DNA of 64,000 nucleotides from Conexibacter woesei DSM 14684 (GCF_000025265.1 NC_013739.1:1612001-1676000), one strand, 5' to 3'. Positions 25,950-36,037 are shown, counted from the first letter of the stretch. Numbers and translations: made by a program. Notes: generated by a model from the sequence alone, not told the origin.

Positions 25950-26798
25950 ATGGACGGCGGCAACCTTGCGGGGATGGCGATCGCCGCCGCGGCGGCGGGC
26001 TGCTACGAGTGCGGCTACGCGCTGCAGGCGATCGAGGCGCGCACCGTCGACCAGCGCCACGCGCTGCGCCTGTCGTTGGCGCGGCGGCTGGCCGCCAGAC
26101 GCCGCTGGCTCGCCGGAACCGCGCTGTCGCTCGTCGGCTATCCGCTCCAGGTCGCGGCGCTGACGCTCGCGCCGCTCGCGCTCGTGCAGCCGATGCTGGC
26201 GCTCGGGCTGTTGCTGCTGCTCGCGCTCGGGCACTTCTACCTGCGCGAGCCGATCGGCCGCCGCGAGCTGCTGGCGACGGCCGGGATCGTCGCTGGGGTG
26301 CTCGCGATCGCCGTCGCAGCACCGCAGCGCGCGGAGTCGGCGATGCACGGGACAGGGCTCGTCGTCGTGCTCGCGCTGCTCGTCGCCGCCGCGGCGCTGC
26401 CGTGGCTGCTGCGCGCGGTGCGCGGCGACACGCGGGGCGGGCCGCTCGTCGTCGCGGCTGGTGCGGGGGACGCGTTCGCGGCGCTGGCGGCGGCGCTCGT
26501 CGCGGCGGAGCTGGAGCGCGGGCGGATCGGGCTCGTGCTGCTGTGGACACTCGCGGCGGCGGCCGCGGCGGGGGTCGGGTTCCTGTGCGAGATGACGGCG
26601 CTCCAGCTGCTGCCCGCGACGCGCGTCGCACCGCCCGTGCTGGTGCTGCAGGTGGTCGTCCCGGTGCTCGGCGCGAGGGTGGCCGGCGGCGAGCAGTGGG
26701 GCTCCTCCGCGCCGCTGGTGTGGGGTGGCCTCGCGCTGGTCGCGGCAGGCGTCGCGCTGCTGGCGGCCTCGCCGGCCGTCAGCAGGCTGCGAGCGTAG
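25950..26798 (+). CDS. EamA/DMT-like membrane protein
   Basis: This 282-residue integral membrane protein has about nine to ten hydrophobic helices. The first half includes TLAPLALVQPMLALGLLLLLAL, and the repeat-like second half includes LLPATRVAPPVLVLQVVVPVLGA. This resembles the drug/metabolite transporter (EamA, NIPA-like) fold. The substrate is unknown. ATG 25950 was chosen because it gives MDGGNLAGMAIAAAAAGCYE before helix 1. The 3' end overlaps the convergent glycosyltransferase by 20 bases. Confidence 0.75.
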   Translation: MDGGNLAGMAIAAAAAGCYECGYALQAIEARTVDQRHALRLSLARRLAARRRWLAGTALSLVGYPLQVAALTLAPLALVQPMLALGLLLLLALGHFYLREPIGRRELLATAGIVAGVLAIAVAAPQRAESAMHGTGLVVVLALLVAAAALPWLLRAVRGDTRGGPLVVAAGAGDAFAALAAALVAAELERGRIGLVLLWTLAAAAAAGVGFLCEMTALQLLPATRVAPPVLVLQVVVPVLGARVAGGEQWGSSAPLVWGGLALVAAGVALLAASPAVSRLRA

Positions 26799-27912
26799 CC
26801 CCGGACAGCGCCGCGACCTCGTCGGCGGCGGCGGGGAGCGCGGCGAAGGCGCCGGCGGGCAGCGGCGGGCCGTCGAGCGCGGCGCGCAGCGCGGTCCGCA
26901 GCGCGGCACGGTCGCGCGCGACGGCGGCGAGGCGGTGGCGCGCGTACGCGCGATCGTTGGCGCGGATGTGCGCGCGGCCCCAGCCGTAGGAGATCGGCGG
27001 GCAGCCGCACATGATCGCCTCGAGGACGGTCAGCCCGGCGGTGGTATGGACGAGCGCGTCCGCGGCCGCGAACAGCTCCGGCAGGCGCGTCGTGAAACCG
27101 AGCGTGCGCACGCTCGGGTCGTCCGCGAAGCGGGTGTCGATCGCCGCGCGGACGGCGTCGGCGTGGCCGCAGACGACGACGGCGACCGCGCCGGCGGCGC
27201 GCGCCTCCGCGGTCGCGCCGAGCAGGTCGCCGACGCCCCAGCCGCCCCCGGAGACGGCAACGACCGGCTCGTCGGGCGGGAGGTCGAGCGCGGTGCGCGC
27301 CGCGGCGCGCGGGGGCGGGGAGAGGAAGGCGGGGTCGGAGAAGCCGCGCACCGCCACGACGCGCGTCCCGGGCGCGATCCGCGCGATCTCCGGGATCGAC
27401 TCGGGATGGATGCAGAGGTGCAGGTCGATGCCCGGGTGCGCCCACCAGCGCAGTGCGGCGAGGTCGGTGATCGCGGAGCAGACGGGCGTCGTGAGGGCGC
27501 CGTAGGCGCGCAGGCGGCCGAGCACCTCGCTGACGCCGGGATAGGTCGAGACGACGACGTCGGCGCCGCTGTCGGCGATCCGCCGCAGCAGCCCGCGGCG
27601 GCCGAGCCGCGTCGTCGCGGCCTGTGCGAAGGCGCGCGTCGGCGGCACCTGCGCGATCAGCGCGTACTCGAGGTCGAACAGCCGGTTGCCGAGCGCCGAG
27701 TGGAAGCGCGAGCCGCCGAGCGCGATGCGGTCGAGCGGGCTGCCCAGCGCCCGCAGGCCGTCTTCGACGGTCGCCTCGATCCCGCGCTCGGCGAGCCCTT
27801 CGCGCAGCCGCTCGGCGGGCAGGTCGTGGCCGCCGCCGATCGACGCCGTCAGGATCAGCGCCCGTCGCGCGGTCGCACCACCGAGCGCCGTCGCCTCGCC
27901 GCCGCCGCTCAC
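26779..27912 (-). CDS. MGDG-synthase-like glycosyltransferase (GT28)
   Basis: This 377-residue GT-B protein has N-terminal ILTASIGGGHDLPAERLREGL, the glycine-rich acceptor motif of MGDG synthase/diglucosyl-diacylglycerol synthases. The donor-binding C-terminal half has VVAVSGGGWGVGDLL and the ADALVHTTAGLTVLEAIMCGCPPISYG segment. It probably adds a sugar from a UDP donor to a diacylglycerol-type lipid. GTG 27912 follows the sigma-factor gene by 32 bases on the same strand, so the two may be co-transcribed. Confidence 0.83.
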   Translation of the reverse strand: MSGGGEATALGGATARRALILTASIGGGHDLPAERLREGLAERGIEATVEDGLRALGSPLDRIALGGSRFHSALGNRLFDLEYALIAQVPPTRAFAQAATTRLGRRGLLRRIADSGADVVVSTYPGVSEVLGRLRAYGALTTPVCSAITDLAALRWWAHPGIDLHLCIHPESIPEIARIAPGTRVVAVRGFSDPAFLSPPPRAAARTALDLPPDEPVVAVSGGGWGVGDLLGATAEARAAGAVAVVVCGHADAVRAAIDTRFADDPSVRTLGFTTRLPELFAAADALVHTTAGLTVLEAIMCGCPPISYGWGRAHIRANDRAYARHRLAAVARDRAALRTALRAALDGPPLPAGAFAALPAAADEVAALSGATLAAC

Positions 27913-27944
27913 CGCGCCGGCGCCGCCTGCCGGAAGCGGGTCGC

Positions 27945-29543
27945 TCAGCGGGCCGGCGGGTTCGTGTTGCTCGGCGTCGTGCCGGCGCCGCCGGTCGACG
28001 ACGGCGTCGCGGGCGGCTGCGTCGTGGGCGTCGACCCGGTCGTCGGCGTCGTCGGCGCGGTCGTCGGCGGTGCGCCGGAGCCCGTCCCGGCCGTGCCGCC
28101 GGTCGGTGGCGCGGTCGTCGTGCCGCCGGTGGTGGTCCCGCCGGTGCCGGTCGTGCCACCGCTGCCGGTCGTCCCGCCGGTCCCCGTAGTGCCGCCGCTC
28201 CCGGTCGTCGGCTCCGCCGGCGGCGTCGTGACGGGGTCGACGACGACCGGCTCCTCGAGCGTCTCGTCGGCCGGCGCCTCAGCGCCGCCGTTGCCGTTGC
28301 CGGTCGTGATCGGAGCGGTCGTGGGCGGGGTCGCGACGACGCGCGCCGGCGCCGTGGCTCTCGGCCGCGCGTCCTTGACCTTCGCCGGTTCCGCCGTCCC
28401 ACGCGCGTCTGTCGAGGCGGAGGCCGACGAGGCGGGCGTCGCCGCGACGGCCGGCGCCGTGTCCGCCGCGACCGCGGCCGCGAAGGTCGGCCGGTCACGC
28501 GGCTTCTCGACCTGCACGATCGCCGCGCCCTTGGCGGACTGCTGGGGCGGGTTCAGCGTGCGCTTGACCTCGACCGCGCCGCCGGCGCCGACGACCGCCG
28601 CCGCGACGACGGCCGCGACGTGGCCCGCGCTGACGGTGCCGCCGACGGCCGCGCCGTAGCCGACCGCCGCCGCACCGCCGGCGGCGGCCCCGCCGCCGGC
28701 TGCGGTGCCGCCCGCGGCCGCGCCGCCGCCGCCGATGCCGAGCAGCTTCGCGACCAGCGCGAACGGCCCGAGCGCCGGCGTCAGCGCGGCGAAGCGCTCG
28801 CGCATCGACTTCAGCTCTCTCTTGTACGCGCGGCAGCCGGCACAGTCGTGCATGTGGCGCCGCGCGAGGCCGCTGGCGCGGACCCCGCGGTCGTGCGCGC
28901 CGACCAGCTCCTCGCGGATCTCGACGCAGGCGGTGTCGCGCGCCTCCGCGGCCTGCGCGAGGCCCATGCGGGCGCGCACCAGCAGCGACTTGACGGCCGG
29001 GACGGTCACGTCGAGCGCCGCGGCGAGGTCGGCGTACGACATGCCGACGATCTCGCGCATCAGGAGGGCGGAGCGCTGCTGCTCCGGCAGCCGCCTGACG
29101 TCCTCGACCAGGCGCCGCAGCGACTCGCGCTGCTCGGTCTCGGCGATCGGGTCGTTCGCCGGCGGCCGGATCTGCTCGAACATCTCAGGCGGCGGCGGCG
29201 CGGGCCGTCGCAGCTCGTCGATGCAGCGGTTGTGCGCGACGCGGTAGAGCCAGGCGCGCAGCGAGACCTCGCGGTCGTTGGCGCGCAGCGCGCCGTACGC
29301 GCGCACGAAGACGTCCTGCAGCGCGTCCTCGGCGTCCTGCCTCGAGCCGGACAGCATCTGGCGCGTGTAGGCGAACAGGCGTGCGCGGTAGCGATCGTGG
29401 ATCGCGCGGAACGCCTCTTCGTTGCCCTGGCGAAAGAGCTTGACGAGCTGCTCGTCGGAGCGCAGCCGCAGCAGGGGGCCGACGGAGGCCCGGCTCTTCT
29501 GCCGGGGAACACCTGCCGTGGCTGGGATCGAAGACGCTTCCAC
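27945..29543 (-). CDS. ECF sigma factor fused to zinc-finger anti-sigma module, TM segment and Thr/Pro/Gly tail
   Basis: This is a 532-residue fusion. Residues about 30-105 are sigma region 2 (LFRQGNEEAFRAIHDRYR, DAEDALQDVFVRAYGAL). Residues about 140-198 are region 4 (LPEQQRSALLMREIVGMSY, then the helix-turn-helix). A ZAS-like anti-sigma zinc site follows (H230-x3-C234-x2-C237 in HMHDCAGC). Next come a Gly/Ala-rich hydrophobic stretch ending in a transmembrane helix (about 303-323) and about 200 residues of Thr/Pro/Gly/Ser low complexity with GGTTGTGGTTGSGG repeats. Ordinary ECF factors are about 200 residues with a separate anti-sigma. This looks like a membrane-tethered, self-inhibited sigma factor with an extracytoplasmic tail. 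GTG 29543 is the first start in frame. Confidence 0.88.
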   Translation of the reverse strand: MEASSIPATAGVPRQKSRASVGPLLRLRSDEQLVKLFRQGNEEAFRAIHDRYRARLFAYTRQMLSGSRQDAEDALQDVFVRAYGALRANDREVSLRAWLYRVAHNRCIDELRRPAPPPPEMFEQIRPPANDPIAETEQRESLRRLVEDVRRLPEQQRSALLMREIVGMSYADLAAALDVTVPAVKSLLVRARMGLAQAAEARDTACVEIREELVGAHDRGVRASGLARRHMHDCAGCRAYKRELKSMRERFAALTPALGPFALVAKLLGIGGGGAAAGGTAAGGGAAAGGAAAVGYGAAVGGTVSAGHVAAVVAAAVVGAGGAVEVKRTLNPPQQSAKGAAIVQVEKPRDRPTFAAAVAADTAPAVAATPASSASASTDARGTAEPAKVKDARPRATAPARVVATPPTTAPITTGNGNGGAEAPADETLEEPVVVDPVTTPPAEPTTGSGGTTGTGGTTGSGGTTGTGGTTTGGTTTAPPTGGTAGTGSGAPPTTAPTTPTTGSTPTTQPPATPSSTGGAGTTPSNTNPPAR

Positions 29544-29746
29544 TGGAATCTCCTACCCGTTCAACGGGGCCTGCGGCGCAAAGTTGCTCGCAAGCCCCGT
29601 CGACCGGGTTGGTAGGGGGGACCGTACTTCATCTCGAAGACGCTCCCCAACTGCTCTCATCGATCTTTAACTAGCCGCACGCGGCATTTTGTGACAGCAG
29701 AACGGAGATTTCTTGTCTGTCGGGCGACCGTTCCGGGCCGCGACGG

Positions 29747-31186
29747 TCATTGGATGTTCGCCATCACGTGCTTGATCTGCGTGTAGTCCTCGAAGCCGTA
29801 TTGGCTCAGATCCTTGCCGTAGCCGGACTGCTTGAAGCCGCCGTGCGGCATCTCCGACACGAGCGGGATGTGGTCGTTGATCCAGACGCAGCCGAACTTC
29901 AGCGCCTTCGACATCCGCAGCGCGCGGCCGACGTCCCGCGTCCAGACCGACGACGCGAGCCCGTACGGCGTGCCGTTGGCCCATCTGAGCGCCTCGTCCT
30001 CGTCGGAGAAGCGCTGGACGGTGATGACGGGCCCGAAGATCTCCTGCTGGATCATCTCGTCGTCCTGGCGCAGGCCGGCGACGACGGTCGGCTCGTAGAA
30101 GAAGCCGGCGCGGTCGGGGGCGCGGCCGCCGGTGACGACCTCGGCGTTGCCCGGCTTGCGCTCGACGAAGCCGGCGACGCGCTCGCGCTGGCGCGCGGAG
30201 TTGAGCGGCCCCAGCGTCGTGTCGGCCGACATCGTGTCGCCGATCACGAGCCCCTGCGCCTGCGATGCGAGCCCCGCGACGAGGTCGTCGTGGAGCCCGC
30301 CGCCGACGAGCACGCGCGTCGCGGCGGTGCAGTCCTGCCCGGCGTTGTAGTAGCCGGCGCCGGCGATCGCCTCGGCGACCGCGTCGAGGTCGGCGTCGTC
30401 GAACACCACGACCGGCGCCTTGCCGCCCAGCTCCAGGTGGACGCGCTTGAGCGAGTCGGCCGCCGCCTTCGCGATCCACTTGCCGGTGCCGACCGAGCCG
30501 GTCAGCGAGACCATGTCGACCTCTGGATGGGTGACGAGCGCCTGCCCGGCCGGGTCGCCGTGGCCGGTGATCACGTTCAGCACGCCCGGCGGCAGGAACT
30601 CGGCGGCGATCTCGGCCAGCCGCAGCGTCGTCACGGGCGTTGTCTCGGCCGGCTTCAGCACGACCGTGTTGCCGGCCGCCAGCGCCGGTCCGATCTTCCA
30701 GCCGGCCATCATCAGCGGGTAGTTCCACGGCGCGATCTGGCCGACCACGCCGATCGGCTCGCGCCGGATCATCGACGTGTAGCCGGCCATGTACTCGCCG
30801 GCGGACTTGCCTTCGAGGATGCGGGCGGCGCCGGCGAAGAAGCGCAGGTTGTCGACGAAGACGGGGATCTCGTCCGACTTGACCGCCTCCAGCGGCTTGC
30901 CGGCGTTCTCGGCCTCCAGCTGTGCCAGCTCGTCGCCGTGCGCCTCGACCGCGTCGGCGATCTTCAGCAGCGCGACCGAGCGCTCGCCCGGGGTCGCGCC
31001 GCCCCAGCCGTCGAAGGCGCGGCGGGCGGCGGCGACGGCACGGTCGACGTCGGCCCCGGTCGACAGCGGCGCCTCGGCGATCTGCGCGCCGGTCGCCGGG
31101 TTCAGGACCGGCTCCGTCCGGCCCTCCGCGGGGTCGGCGTGCTGCCCGTCGATGAAGTTGCGGAGCGTGCGAACGGCGGTTGCCAT
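29747..31186 (-). CDS. Aldehyde dehydrogenase, gamma-aminobutyraldehyde/betaine-aldehyde type
   Basis: This 479-residue NAD-dependent aldehyde dehydrogenase has the oxyanion/NAD region [22 protein letters not shown] and KPAETTP. It carries [12 protein letters not shown], the general base Glu in [16 protein letters not shown], and the catalytic Cys in [13 protein letters not shown]. The C-terminus has [17 protein letters not shown]. The GQDCTAATR context matches PatD/YdcW-type gamma-aminobutyraldehyde dehydrogenases, which work in putrescine breakdown, but betaine-aldehyde activity cannot be excluded. No partner aminotransferase is adjacent. Confidence 0.9.
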   Translation of the reverse strand: MATAVRTLRNFIDGQHADPAEGRTEPVLNPATGAQIAEAPLSTGADVDRAVAAARRAFDGWGGATPGERSVALLKIADAVEAHGDELAQLEAENAGKPLEAVKSDEIPVFVDNLRFFAGAARILEGKSAGEYMAGYTSMIRREPIGVVGQIAPWNYPLMMAGWKIGPALAAGNTVVLKPAETTPVTTLRLAEIAAEFLPPGVLNVITGHGDPAGQALVTHPEVDMVSLTGSVGTGKWIAKAAADSLKRVHLELGGKAPVVVFDDADLDAVAEAIAGAGYYNAGQDCTAATRVLVGGGLHDDLVAGLASQAQGLVIGDTMSADTTLGPLNSARQRERVAGFVERKPGNAEVVTGGRAPDRAGFFYEPTVVAGLRQDDEMIQQEIFGPVITVQRFSDEDEALRWANGTPYGLASSVWTRDVGRALRMSKALKFGCVWINDHIPLVSEMPHGGFKQSGYGKDLSQYGFEDYTQIKHVMANIQ

Positions 31187-31237
31187 ACGGGTCTCTCTCC
31201 TTGCGGTCGTTGTTCGCAAGATACCCTCCAGGGCACG

Positions 31238-31981
31238 ATGGATCCCGCTTCTGGAGTCGGCATTCCGCTCGCCCTCGCGGCGGGCCTCGTCTCGTTCCTG
31301 TCGCCGTGCGTGCTGCCGCTCGTGCCGGGCTACATCTCGGCCGTCGCCGGGGTGACGCCCGACCAGGCGCGCGAGCGCGGCGGGACGCTGCGCGTGCTCG
31401 GCCCGAGCCTGATGTTCGTGCTGTCGTTCTCGACGATCTTCATCCTGCTCGGCCTCGGCGCGACCGCGGTCGGCTCGACGCTGCAGGACCACCGCGAGCT
31501 GCTGGAGAAGATCTCCGCCGCGGTGATCATCGCGATGGGCGTCTTCTTCGTCGCGGCACCGTTCGTGACGAGACTCAACCGCGAGTTCCACGTCGGCGGG
31601 CTGATGGCGCGCGCCGGCCGCGGGGGCCCCGTGATCGCCGGCGCCGCCTTCGCGATCGCCTGGACGCCGTGCATCGGCCCGACGCTCGGCGCGATCTTGT
31701 CCGCGGCGGCGCTGTCGGACTCGGCCGGGCGCGGCGCGCTGCTGCTCGCCTTCTACTCGGCCGGGCTGGCGATCCCGTTCCTGCTGACGTCGATCGCGTT
31801 CGGGCGCATGACGACGGCGTTCGCGTTCGTCAAGCGCCACTACGGCGCGGTGATCGGGACCGGCGGCGTCGTCCTGATCGCGATGGGGATCCTGATCTGG
31901 ACGGGCGAGTTCTTCCGCCTCAACATCGAGGCGCAGAACCTGCTGAGCAACCTCGGCCTCGACTTCTGGAACAGTGTTTAG
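31238..31981 (+). CDS. ccdA: CcdA-like cytochrome c biogenesis / thiol transport protein
   Basis: This 247-residue membrane protein has six hydrophobic helices. The two redox-active Cys motifs of the CcdA/DsbD-beta family are present: [20 protein letters not shown] in helix 1 and [18 protein letters not shown] in helix 4. It carries reducing equivalents from cytoplasmic thioredoxin across the membrane, for cytochrome c maturation or reduction of extracytoplasmic disulfides. No ccsA/resB genes are adjacent in the window. Confidence 0.92.
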   Translation: MDPASGVGIPLALAAGLVSFLSPCVLPLVPGYISAVAGVTPDQARERGGTLRVLGPSLMFVLSFSTIFILLGLGATAVGSTLQDHRELLEKISAAVIIAMGVFFVAAPFVTRLNREFHVGGLMARAGRGGPVIAGAAFAIAWTPCIGPTLGAILSAAALSDSAGRGALLLAFYSAGLAIPFLLTSIAFGRMTTAFAFVKRHYGAVIGTGGVVLIAMGILIWTGEFFRLNIEAQNLLSNLGLDFWNSV

Positions 31982-32044
31982 CTGCGCGCTGCGCGCTTGC
32001 TGCACACTGGAAGAACTCGCCTAGCGGCTCGCTCTTCCGCTCTC

Positions 32045-32857
32045 TCACACGAATCTCGGATACGTCGTCATCCCGCCGTCGACGAACAGCGTCGAGCCGG
32101 TGACGTAGGCGGCCTGCTCGGAGGCGACCCAGGCGACGGCGGCGGCGACGTCGCCGACCGTGCCCCAGCGGCCGAGCGGGATCTGGTCCTCGACGGCCTG
32201 GCGAGCCGCGGGGTCGGCGAGCACGCCGGCGTTGATCGGCGTCTCGATCGCGCCCGGCGCGACGCTGACGACGCGCACGCCGTGCGGCGCCAGCTCCTTC
32301 GCGATCGATTGCGCGAACAGCTTCACGCCGCCCTTCGTCGCGCTGTAGTGCGAGAAGCCCTCCCACGGGATCAGCTCGTGGACGGAGGAGAGATTGACGA
32401 TCGCGCGAGGACCGGAGGCGCCGTCGGCGGTCATCAGCCGCGCCGCCGCGCGCGAGCAGAGGAAGACGCCGGTGAGGTTGACGGCGAGCACGCGCTGCCA
32501 CTCGGCGAACGGCATCTCGACGAGCGGATACTGCTTCTCGACGCCGGCGTTGTTGACGAGCAGGTCGAGCCCGCCGAGCCGCTCGGCGGCGCGCGCGAAG
32601 CCGTCCTCGACGGATCGCTCGTCGCTGACGTCCATCGCCAGCGCGAACGCGTCACCGCCGCCGCGCCCGATCTGCTCCGCCATCGCCGTGGCGACGTCCG
32701 GCGTGCCGACGTGGTCGATCGCGACCGCGGCGCCGTGCGCGGCCAGCTCGTACGCGATCCCCTGGCCGATGCCGGAGTCGGCGCCGGTCACGAGCGCGCG
32801 CCGGCCGCGGAGCAGCTGCGCGGACTGCGGACGGGGCTCGAATGGCGGAACGTCCAT
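32045..32857 (-). CDS. Short-chain dehydrogenase/reductase (glucose-1-dehydrogenase-like)
   Basis: This 270-residue classical SDR has the cofactor motif VTGADSGIGQGIA, NNAGV, the catalytic Ser in VNLSSVHELIP, YSATKGG (YxxxK), and APGAIETPINAG. The C-terminal YVTGSTLFVDGG is also typical. The N-terminal lead MDVPPFEPRPQ resembles the glucose-1-dehydrogenase/YhdF branch. The substrate is not determined. The start is ATG 32857, just before the conserved core. Confidence 0.87.
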   Translation of the reverse strand: MDVPPFEPRPQSAQLLRGRRALVTGADSGIGQGIAYELAAHGAAVAIDHVGTPDVATAMAEQIGRGGGDAFALAMDVSDERSVEDGFARAAERLGGLDLLVNNAGVEKQYPLVEMPFAEWQRVLAVNLTGVFLCSRAAARLMTADGASGPRAIVNLSSVHELIPWEGFSHYSATKGGVKLFAQSIAKELAPHGVRVVSVAPGAIETPINAGVLADPAARQAVEDQIPLGRWGTVGDVAAAVAWVASEQAAYVTGSTLFVDGGMTTYPRFV

Positions 32858-32914
32858 CAGCGTGACAGCATGCTCTGACCGCCAGACGGATCCGAGCGAG
32901 AGGAGCAGGAGCGG

Positions 32915-34852
32915 ATGAGCGAGAGGGCCGCCCCGAGAAGAGGCCGGCGCGCGACGCGTCCGTCCGCCCGCTCCAAGCCGCGCGCGAACGCGAGCAGCCG
33001 CCGCAGAGCGCCCGCCAGCTCGCCGTTCCCGCCGATCGGCGACTACGCGTTCCTGTCCGACTGCCACACCGGCGCGCTGATGGCGCCCGACGGCACGATC
33101 GAGTGGCTGTGCGCGCCGCGCTTCGACTCGCCGAGCATCTTCGGAGCGCTGCTGGACCGCGGCGCCGGCGGCTTCCGGCTCGGCCCGTACGGCACGACCG
33201 TCCCCGGTGCGCGTCGCTACGAGCCCGGCACGAACATCGTCGAGACGACGTGGATGACCCAGTCGGGCTGGGTGATCGTGCGCGACGCGCTCGCGATCGG
33301 CCCGTGGAGCGACGACAACAGCGCGGTCACGACGCGGACGCGGCCGCCGACCGACGACGACGCCGAGCACATGCTGGTGCGGACGATCGAGTGCATCCAG
33401 GGCAGCGTGCAGATCGAGATGGTCTGCGAGCCGATGTTCGACTACGCGCGTGAGCCGGCCGAGTGGACGGTCGTCGGCGACGGCTACGACGCCGTCGACG
33501 CCCACCACCACACCGCCTCGCTGCGGCTGACGAGCGACCTGCGGATCGGGATCGAGGGCAATCGCGCTCGTGCGCGCCACACGCTGCGGGAGGGCGAGAC
33601 GCGCTTCGTCGCGCTGTCGTGGGGACAGGGCCTGCGCGCGCCGCAGGACGCGGCGGAGGCGACGGCGATGCTGGAGCGCACGTCGCACTTCTGGCGCGAC
33701 TGGCTCGACGACGGCCACTTCCCCGACCATCCGTGGCGCGTCTACCTGCAGCGCTCGGCGCTGGTGCTGAAGGGGCTGACGTACGCGCCGACCGGGGCGA
33801 TGGTCGCCGCGCTGACGACGTCGCTGCCGGAGACGCCCGGCGGCGAGCGCAACTGGGACTACCGCTACACGTGGATGCGCGACGCGACGTTCACGCTGTG
33901 GGGGCTGCACGCGCTCGGGCTCGACTGGGAGGCGGACGACTTCATGCAGTTCGTCGCCGACGTGCCGCGCAACCCGGACGGCTCGCTGCAGATCATGTAC
34001 GGCATCGACGGCGAGAAGGAGCTGACCGAGCGGACGCTCGACCACCTCACCGGCTACGACGGCGCGCGGCCGGTGCGGATCGGCAACGGCGCCTTCGACC
34101 AGCGCCAGAACGACGTCTACGGCGCGGTGCTCGACTCGGTCTACCTGCACACGAAGGTCGGCGGCCGGCTGCCGCAGCGGCTGTGGCCGGTGCTCGAGGC
34201 GCAGGTTCGCTGCGCGATCGAGGTCTGGGACGAGCCCGACCAGGGGATCTGGGAGGCGCGCGGCGAGCCGAAGCACTATGTCTCCTCGAAGCTGATGTGC
34301 TGGGTCGCGCTCGACCGCGGCGCGCGGCTGGCGGAGATCCACGGCGAGCCGGAGCTGGCGGGCGAGTGGCAGGCGGTCGCCGACCAGATCAAGGCGGACA
34401 TCCTCGAGCACGGCGTCCGCGACGGCGTCTTCCGCCAGCACTACGACACCGACGCGCTCGACGCCTCGACGCTGCTGGTCCCGCTCGTGCGCTTCCTCGG
34501 TCCCGAGGACGAGCGCGTCGAGAGAACCGTGCGCGCGATCGCGCGCGACCTGACCGACCACGGCTTCGTGCTGCGCTACCGCACCGAGGAGACCGACGAC
34601 GGCCTCTCAGGCGAGGAGGGGACGTTCCTGATTTGCTCGTTCTGGCTCGTCGCGGCGCTGGAGGAGATAGGCGACCATCGCCGCGCGGTGACGCTGCTGG
34701 AGCGGCTGCTGGCGGGCGCCTCGAAGCTCTACCTGTTCGCGGAGGAGCTGGACCCGCACAGTGGGCGGCAGCTCGGCAACTACCCGCAGGCGTTCACGCA
34801 CCTCGCGCTGATCAACGCCGTGATGCACGTGATCGAGGGGGAGACGACCTAG
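32915..34852 (+). CDS. Glycoside hydrolase family 15 (glucoamylase/trehalase-like)
   Basis: This 645-residue protein begins with a basic, disordered segment of about 35 residues. The GH15 N-terminal beta-sandwich follows, starting FPPIGDYAFLSDCHTGALMAPDGTIEWLC. The (alpha/alpha)6 catalytic barrel has NWDYRYTWMRDATFTLWGL, WEARGEPKHYVSSKLMCWVALDR, GEEGTFLICSFWL with a catalytic Glu candidate, and the closing NYPQAFTHLALINAV. Actinobacterial relatives act as trehalases or glucoamylases and are cytoplasmic; there is no signal peptide here. A purine-rich ribosome site (AGGAGCAGGAG) precedes ATG 32915. Confidence 0.9.
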   Translation: MSERAAPRRGRRATRPSARSKPRANASSRRRAPASSPFPPIGDYAFLSDCHTGALMAPDGTIEWLCAPRFDSPSIFGALLDRGAGGFRLGPYGTTVPGARRYEPGTNIVETTWMTQSGWVIVRDALAIGPWSDDNSAVTTRTRPPTDDDAEHMLVRTIECIQGSVQIEMVCEPMFDYAREPAEWTVVGDGYDAVDAHHHTASLRLTSDLRIGIEGNRARARHTLREGETRFVALSWGQGLRAPQDAAEATAMLERTSHFWRDWLDDGHFPDHPWRVYLQRSALVLKGLTYAPTGAMVAALTTSLPETPGGERNWDYRYTWMRDATFTLWGLHALGLDWEADDFMQFVADVPRNPDGSLQIMYGIDGEKELTERTLDHLTGYDGARPVRIGNGAFDQRQNDVYGAVLDSVYLHTKVGGRLPQRLWPVLEAQVRCAIEVWDEPDQGIWEARGEPKHYVSSKLMCWVALDRGARLAEIHGEPELAGEWQAVADQIKADILEHGVRDGVFRQHYDTDALDASTLLVPLVRFLGPEDERVERTVRAIARDLTDHGFVLRYRTEETDDGLSGEEGTFLICSFWLVAALEEIGDHRRAVTLLERLLAGASKLYLFAEELDPHSGRQLGNYPQAFTHLALINAVMHVIEGETT

Positions 34853-34875
34853 CGGCTGGCTGCTGCGGCTACGCG

Positions 34876-36027
34876 CTACGCGCGCTGCGCCAGATCCCTC
34901 GCCGGGTCGATCGCCCAGCGCGCGGCCAGCTCGCTCAGCGGCGCGTCGATCTTCCAGCGGTCGGGCTTCGCCTCGCCCTCGTGGTCGACGGCGGCGCCCT
35001 TCAGCGCCATCGTGCCCGTGTTGTCGCCGATCGCGCGCAGCTCGTCGACCTCGGCGGCGCTCAGCAGCAGCTCGGCCGGCAGCGCGGCCAGCTCGGCACG
35101 CTTGTCCTCGACCGGCTTCGCGTCCGGCCCGGCCTCCTGCACCAGCGTCGGGACGACGCAGCGGACCGGTGCGTGCGCGAGGTTCCACTGGCAGGCGAGC
35201 TGGAGCGGCGTGAGCCCGTGGCGGTCGGCGATCGCCTCCATCCGTGCGATCCGCTCCAGCCCGCGCTCGACCCAGCCGGCCGGGCGGAACTTGCGGTGGT
35301 CGCGCGCGCCGAGCGTGCCGGGGTCGCGCAGGTCGCCGCCGAACAGCCCGCCGTAGTCGACCACGCGCGTGATCAGCTGCACGTCGTGTCTGACCGCCGC
35401 CGGCAGCACCAGCTCGCCGGGCCACGGTTCGAGCGGATTGAGGATCACCATCGCCCAGTCGATCCGGTCGCCGAAACGCTCGAAGCAGTCGATCACGTCG
35501 AGCGTGAAGCCGTTCGCCGGGCCGGGGGCGACGCCGATCAGGTCGGTCAGACCGGCGTCGCGCAGCGCCGCCATCCCGTCCCACACGACCTCGCTCGTAT
35601 AGCCGGTGCGGTCGGGGTTGTGCAGCAGCAGCAGGTCGAAGCGGTCGACGCCGCAGCGCTCCAGCGACGCCTCCGTCGCGCGGCGCAGGTACGACGCGTA
35701 GTCGTCGGGGCCGCGCAGGCGCGGGTCGGTGAAGCGCGGGAAGCCCTTCGCGCCCTCGCGCTCGCCGTCGTAGAAGTCGTGGCCGACGGCGCCGACGAGC
35801 ACGTAGTCGTCGCGGTCGATCCCCTGAAGCGCCTGCGCGACCATGCGGTCGGCGTCGCCGCTGCCGTACGTGTCGGCCGTCAGGACCGTGTGGATCCCCG
35901 CGCCGGGTCTGCCGATCGGGTCCGGGCGCAGCAGCGCGATGAGGCGCTCGTCGTCGAGCGGCTCGCCGAAGTGCATGAAGCGGCCGCCGCTCCAGGTGCC
36001 GAGCGCGGTGCGAGTCGGATGGGCCAT
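34876..36027 (-). CDS. Aldo/keto reductase
   Basis: This 383-residue TIM-barrel oxidoreductase of the AKR superfamily has the Asp and Tyr tetrad region TADTYGSGDADRMVAQAL, then YVLVGAVGHDF and SLERCGVDRFDLLLLHNPDR. A C-terminal region ends in LSAAEVDELRAIGDN. It is longer than typical AKRs (about 320 residues), with an extra C-terminal segment after DN. It probably uses NADPH; the substrate is unknown. It is followed closely by an epimerase gene on the same strand and may be co-transcribed with it. Confidence 0.85.
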   Translation of the reverse strand: MAHPTRTALGTWSGGRFMHFGEPLDDERLIALLRPDPIGRPGAGIHTVLTADTYGSGDADRMVAQALQGIDRDDYVLVGAVGHDFYDGEREGAKGFPRFTDPRLRGPDDYASYLRRATEASLERCGVDRFDLLLLHNPDRTGYTSEVVWDGMAALRDAGLTDLIGVAPGPANGFTLDVIDCFERFGDRIDWAMVILNPLEPWPGELVLPAAVRHDVQLITRVVDYGGLFGGDLRDPGTLGARDHRKFRPAGWVERGLERIARMEAIADRHGLTPLQLACQWNLAHAPVRCVVPTLVQEAGPDAKPVEDKRAELAALPAELLLSAAEVDELRAIGDNTGTMALKGAAVDHEGEAKPDRWKIDAPLSELAARWAIDPARDLAQRA

Positions 36028-36037
36028 GGGGAGGACG

